From Gammaproteobacteria bacterium BRH_c0 (lineage in GTDB: Bacteria > Pseudomonadota > Gammaproteobacteria > Pseudomonadales > Porticoccaceae), in contig LADM01000004.1 in the NCBI GenBank assembly GCA_000961645.1, forward strand, positions 1-44,014: DNA of 44,014 nucleotides, read 5' to 3'. Below, in pieces: positions 43,704-44,014 of the stretch. Numbering within the stretch: the first letter of the stretch is position 1; every line of letters begins with the position of its first letter. The position numbers and the translations under genes were made by a program. The notes under the pieces were generated by a model, which worked only from the letters and a program-made list of their open reading frames with translations, did not search any database and had not been told where the DNA came from.

Positions 43704-44014
43704 CAGGCTGTTGAAAAACCCCTGATATGGGATAATACACAGAACAAATTTCGATGAGCAATAACTATGCGCGGCGAAGTGACTCTCCAGACATCCATGT
43801 TCAGCTATGTTGACCTGGAATCCCGCATTCCGACGCATCACCCTATCCGTCAAATGCGGAAAGTCATTGATAAGGCCTTACTGCAGCTCGAACCTTTCTT
43901 TGATGGCATGTATTCCCAGACAGGTCGTCCCTCTATCCCACCCGAGCAACTGCTGCGTGCCCTGTTGCTACAGATATTCTTCACCATCCGCTCTGAACGA
44001 CAACTGATGGAGCG
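43704..44014 (+). mobile_element. Insertion sequence, left end (cut by the right edge)
   Basis: CAGGCTGTTGAAAAAC at 43704-43719 resembles the terminal repeats of IS elements of this transposase class. A candidate promoter (TGTTGA, 16 bp, GATAAT) follows inside it, then the transposase gene. It lies just after radC, which is intact. The right end is out of view. Confidence 0.65.
43767..44014 (+). CDS. IS1182/IS5-like transposase, N-terminal part
   Basis: From the ATG at 43767 the frame reads MRGEVTLQTSMFSYVDLES, then RIPTHHPIRQMRKVID, GRPSIPPEQLLRALLLQIF and IRSERQLME to the edge. This is the N-terminal DUF772 domain of InsH/IS1182-type DDE transposases. Eighty-two codons are visible with no disruption. 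The catalytic domain lies outside, so activity cannot be judged. Confidence 0.85.
   Translation, partial: MRGEVTLQTSMFSYVDLESRIPTHHPIRQMRKVIDKALLQLEPFFDGMYSQTGRPSIPPEQLLRALLLQIFFTIRSERQLME

Larger units (their letters stand above)
35947..44014 (+). mobile_element. Integrated mobile element in the ssrA 3' end (left part; runs off the right edge)
   Basis: A P4-type tyrosine integrase begins 183 bp after the 3' end of tmRNA, points away from it, and is followed by genes typical of integrative elements (XRE regulator, DUF932, YqaJ nuclease, RadC, IS transposase). The 3' end of tmRNA is a standard attachment site for this integrase class. No second copy of the tmRNA end was found to 44014, so the element is at least 8 kb and its right end is outside. 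Conjugation genes are not seen in this part, so island or ICE cannot be decided. Confidence 0.8.

Noticed and set aside
35947-44014. Second attachment repeat (copy of the ssrA end) inside the window
   Set aside because: Read through the whole region; no match to the GGTTCAACTCCCCTCG segment was seen, so the right boundary is outside.

Overview
The window reads as the chromosome of a free-living gammaproteobacterium, possibly a marine Cellvibrionales-type lineage (the order-level guess is weak). The basis is gene order: dnaJ-dnaK-grpE next to recN-fur-bamE; rnfH, ratA, smpB and ssrA close together; carA-carB-greA; glnA-(DUF4124)-ntrB-ntrC; and a tmRNA tag reading ANDDNYALAA. Coding density is high and most intergenic gaps are short.

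Layout. 1-360: leader and tandem promoters of a leftward rRNA operon whose 16S gene lies off the left edge. 505-3105: leftward operon mpl-ubiX-yjdF-like. 3249-10368: PPi-type phosphofructokinase, dtd-pip, tag, typA and thiI. 10521-15559: the nitrogen-regulation block glnA, a DUF4124 protein, ntrB and ntrC, with a sigma-54 promoter, two NtrC-type enhancer sites and a further NtrC site before ntrB. 15576-21882: leftward secB, rhodanese, greA, carB and carA, with an attenuator-like carA leader. 21882-26690: leftward dapB, dnaJ, dnaK and grpE, with two matched sigma-32 promoters. 26805-29474: recN, fur and bamE. 29488-32582: an accessory cassette (SDR oxidoreductase, APH-like kinase, TetR regulator) inserted between bamE and rnfH. 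32665-35946: rnfH, ratA and an NSS-family transporter leftward, then smpB and ssrA rightward.

35947 to the right edge is the start of an integrated mobile element. A P4-type tyrosine integrase sits directly after the ssrA 3' end. It is followed by an XRE regulator, a GYF_2 membrane protein, a lipoprotein, and a run of element genes (split-zinc-ribbon glycine-zipper protein, DUF932, YqaJ exonuclease, Cys-rich 'metal-binding' protein, RadC). An IS transposase begins at the right edge and is cut by it. The far attachment site is not in the window.

The most unusual signals are not genes. First, four core-genome intergenic regions carry inverted arrays of 7-bp units whose sequence differs from locus to locus, while the 7-bp period and an AYG phase mark stay constant. 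Second, five consecutive genes of the mobile element each have their own GC-rich hairpin just upstream of the ribosome binding site. smpB also appears to be transcribed without a leader.
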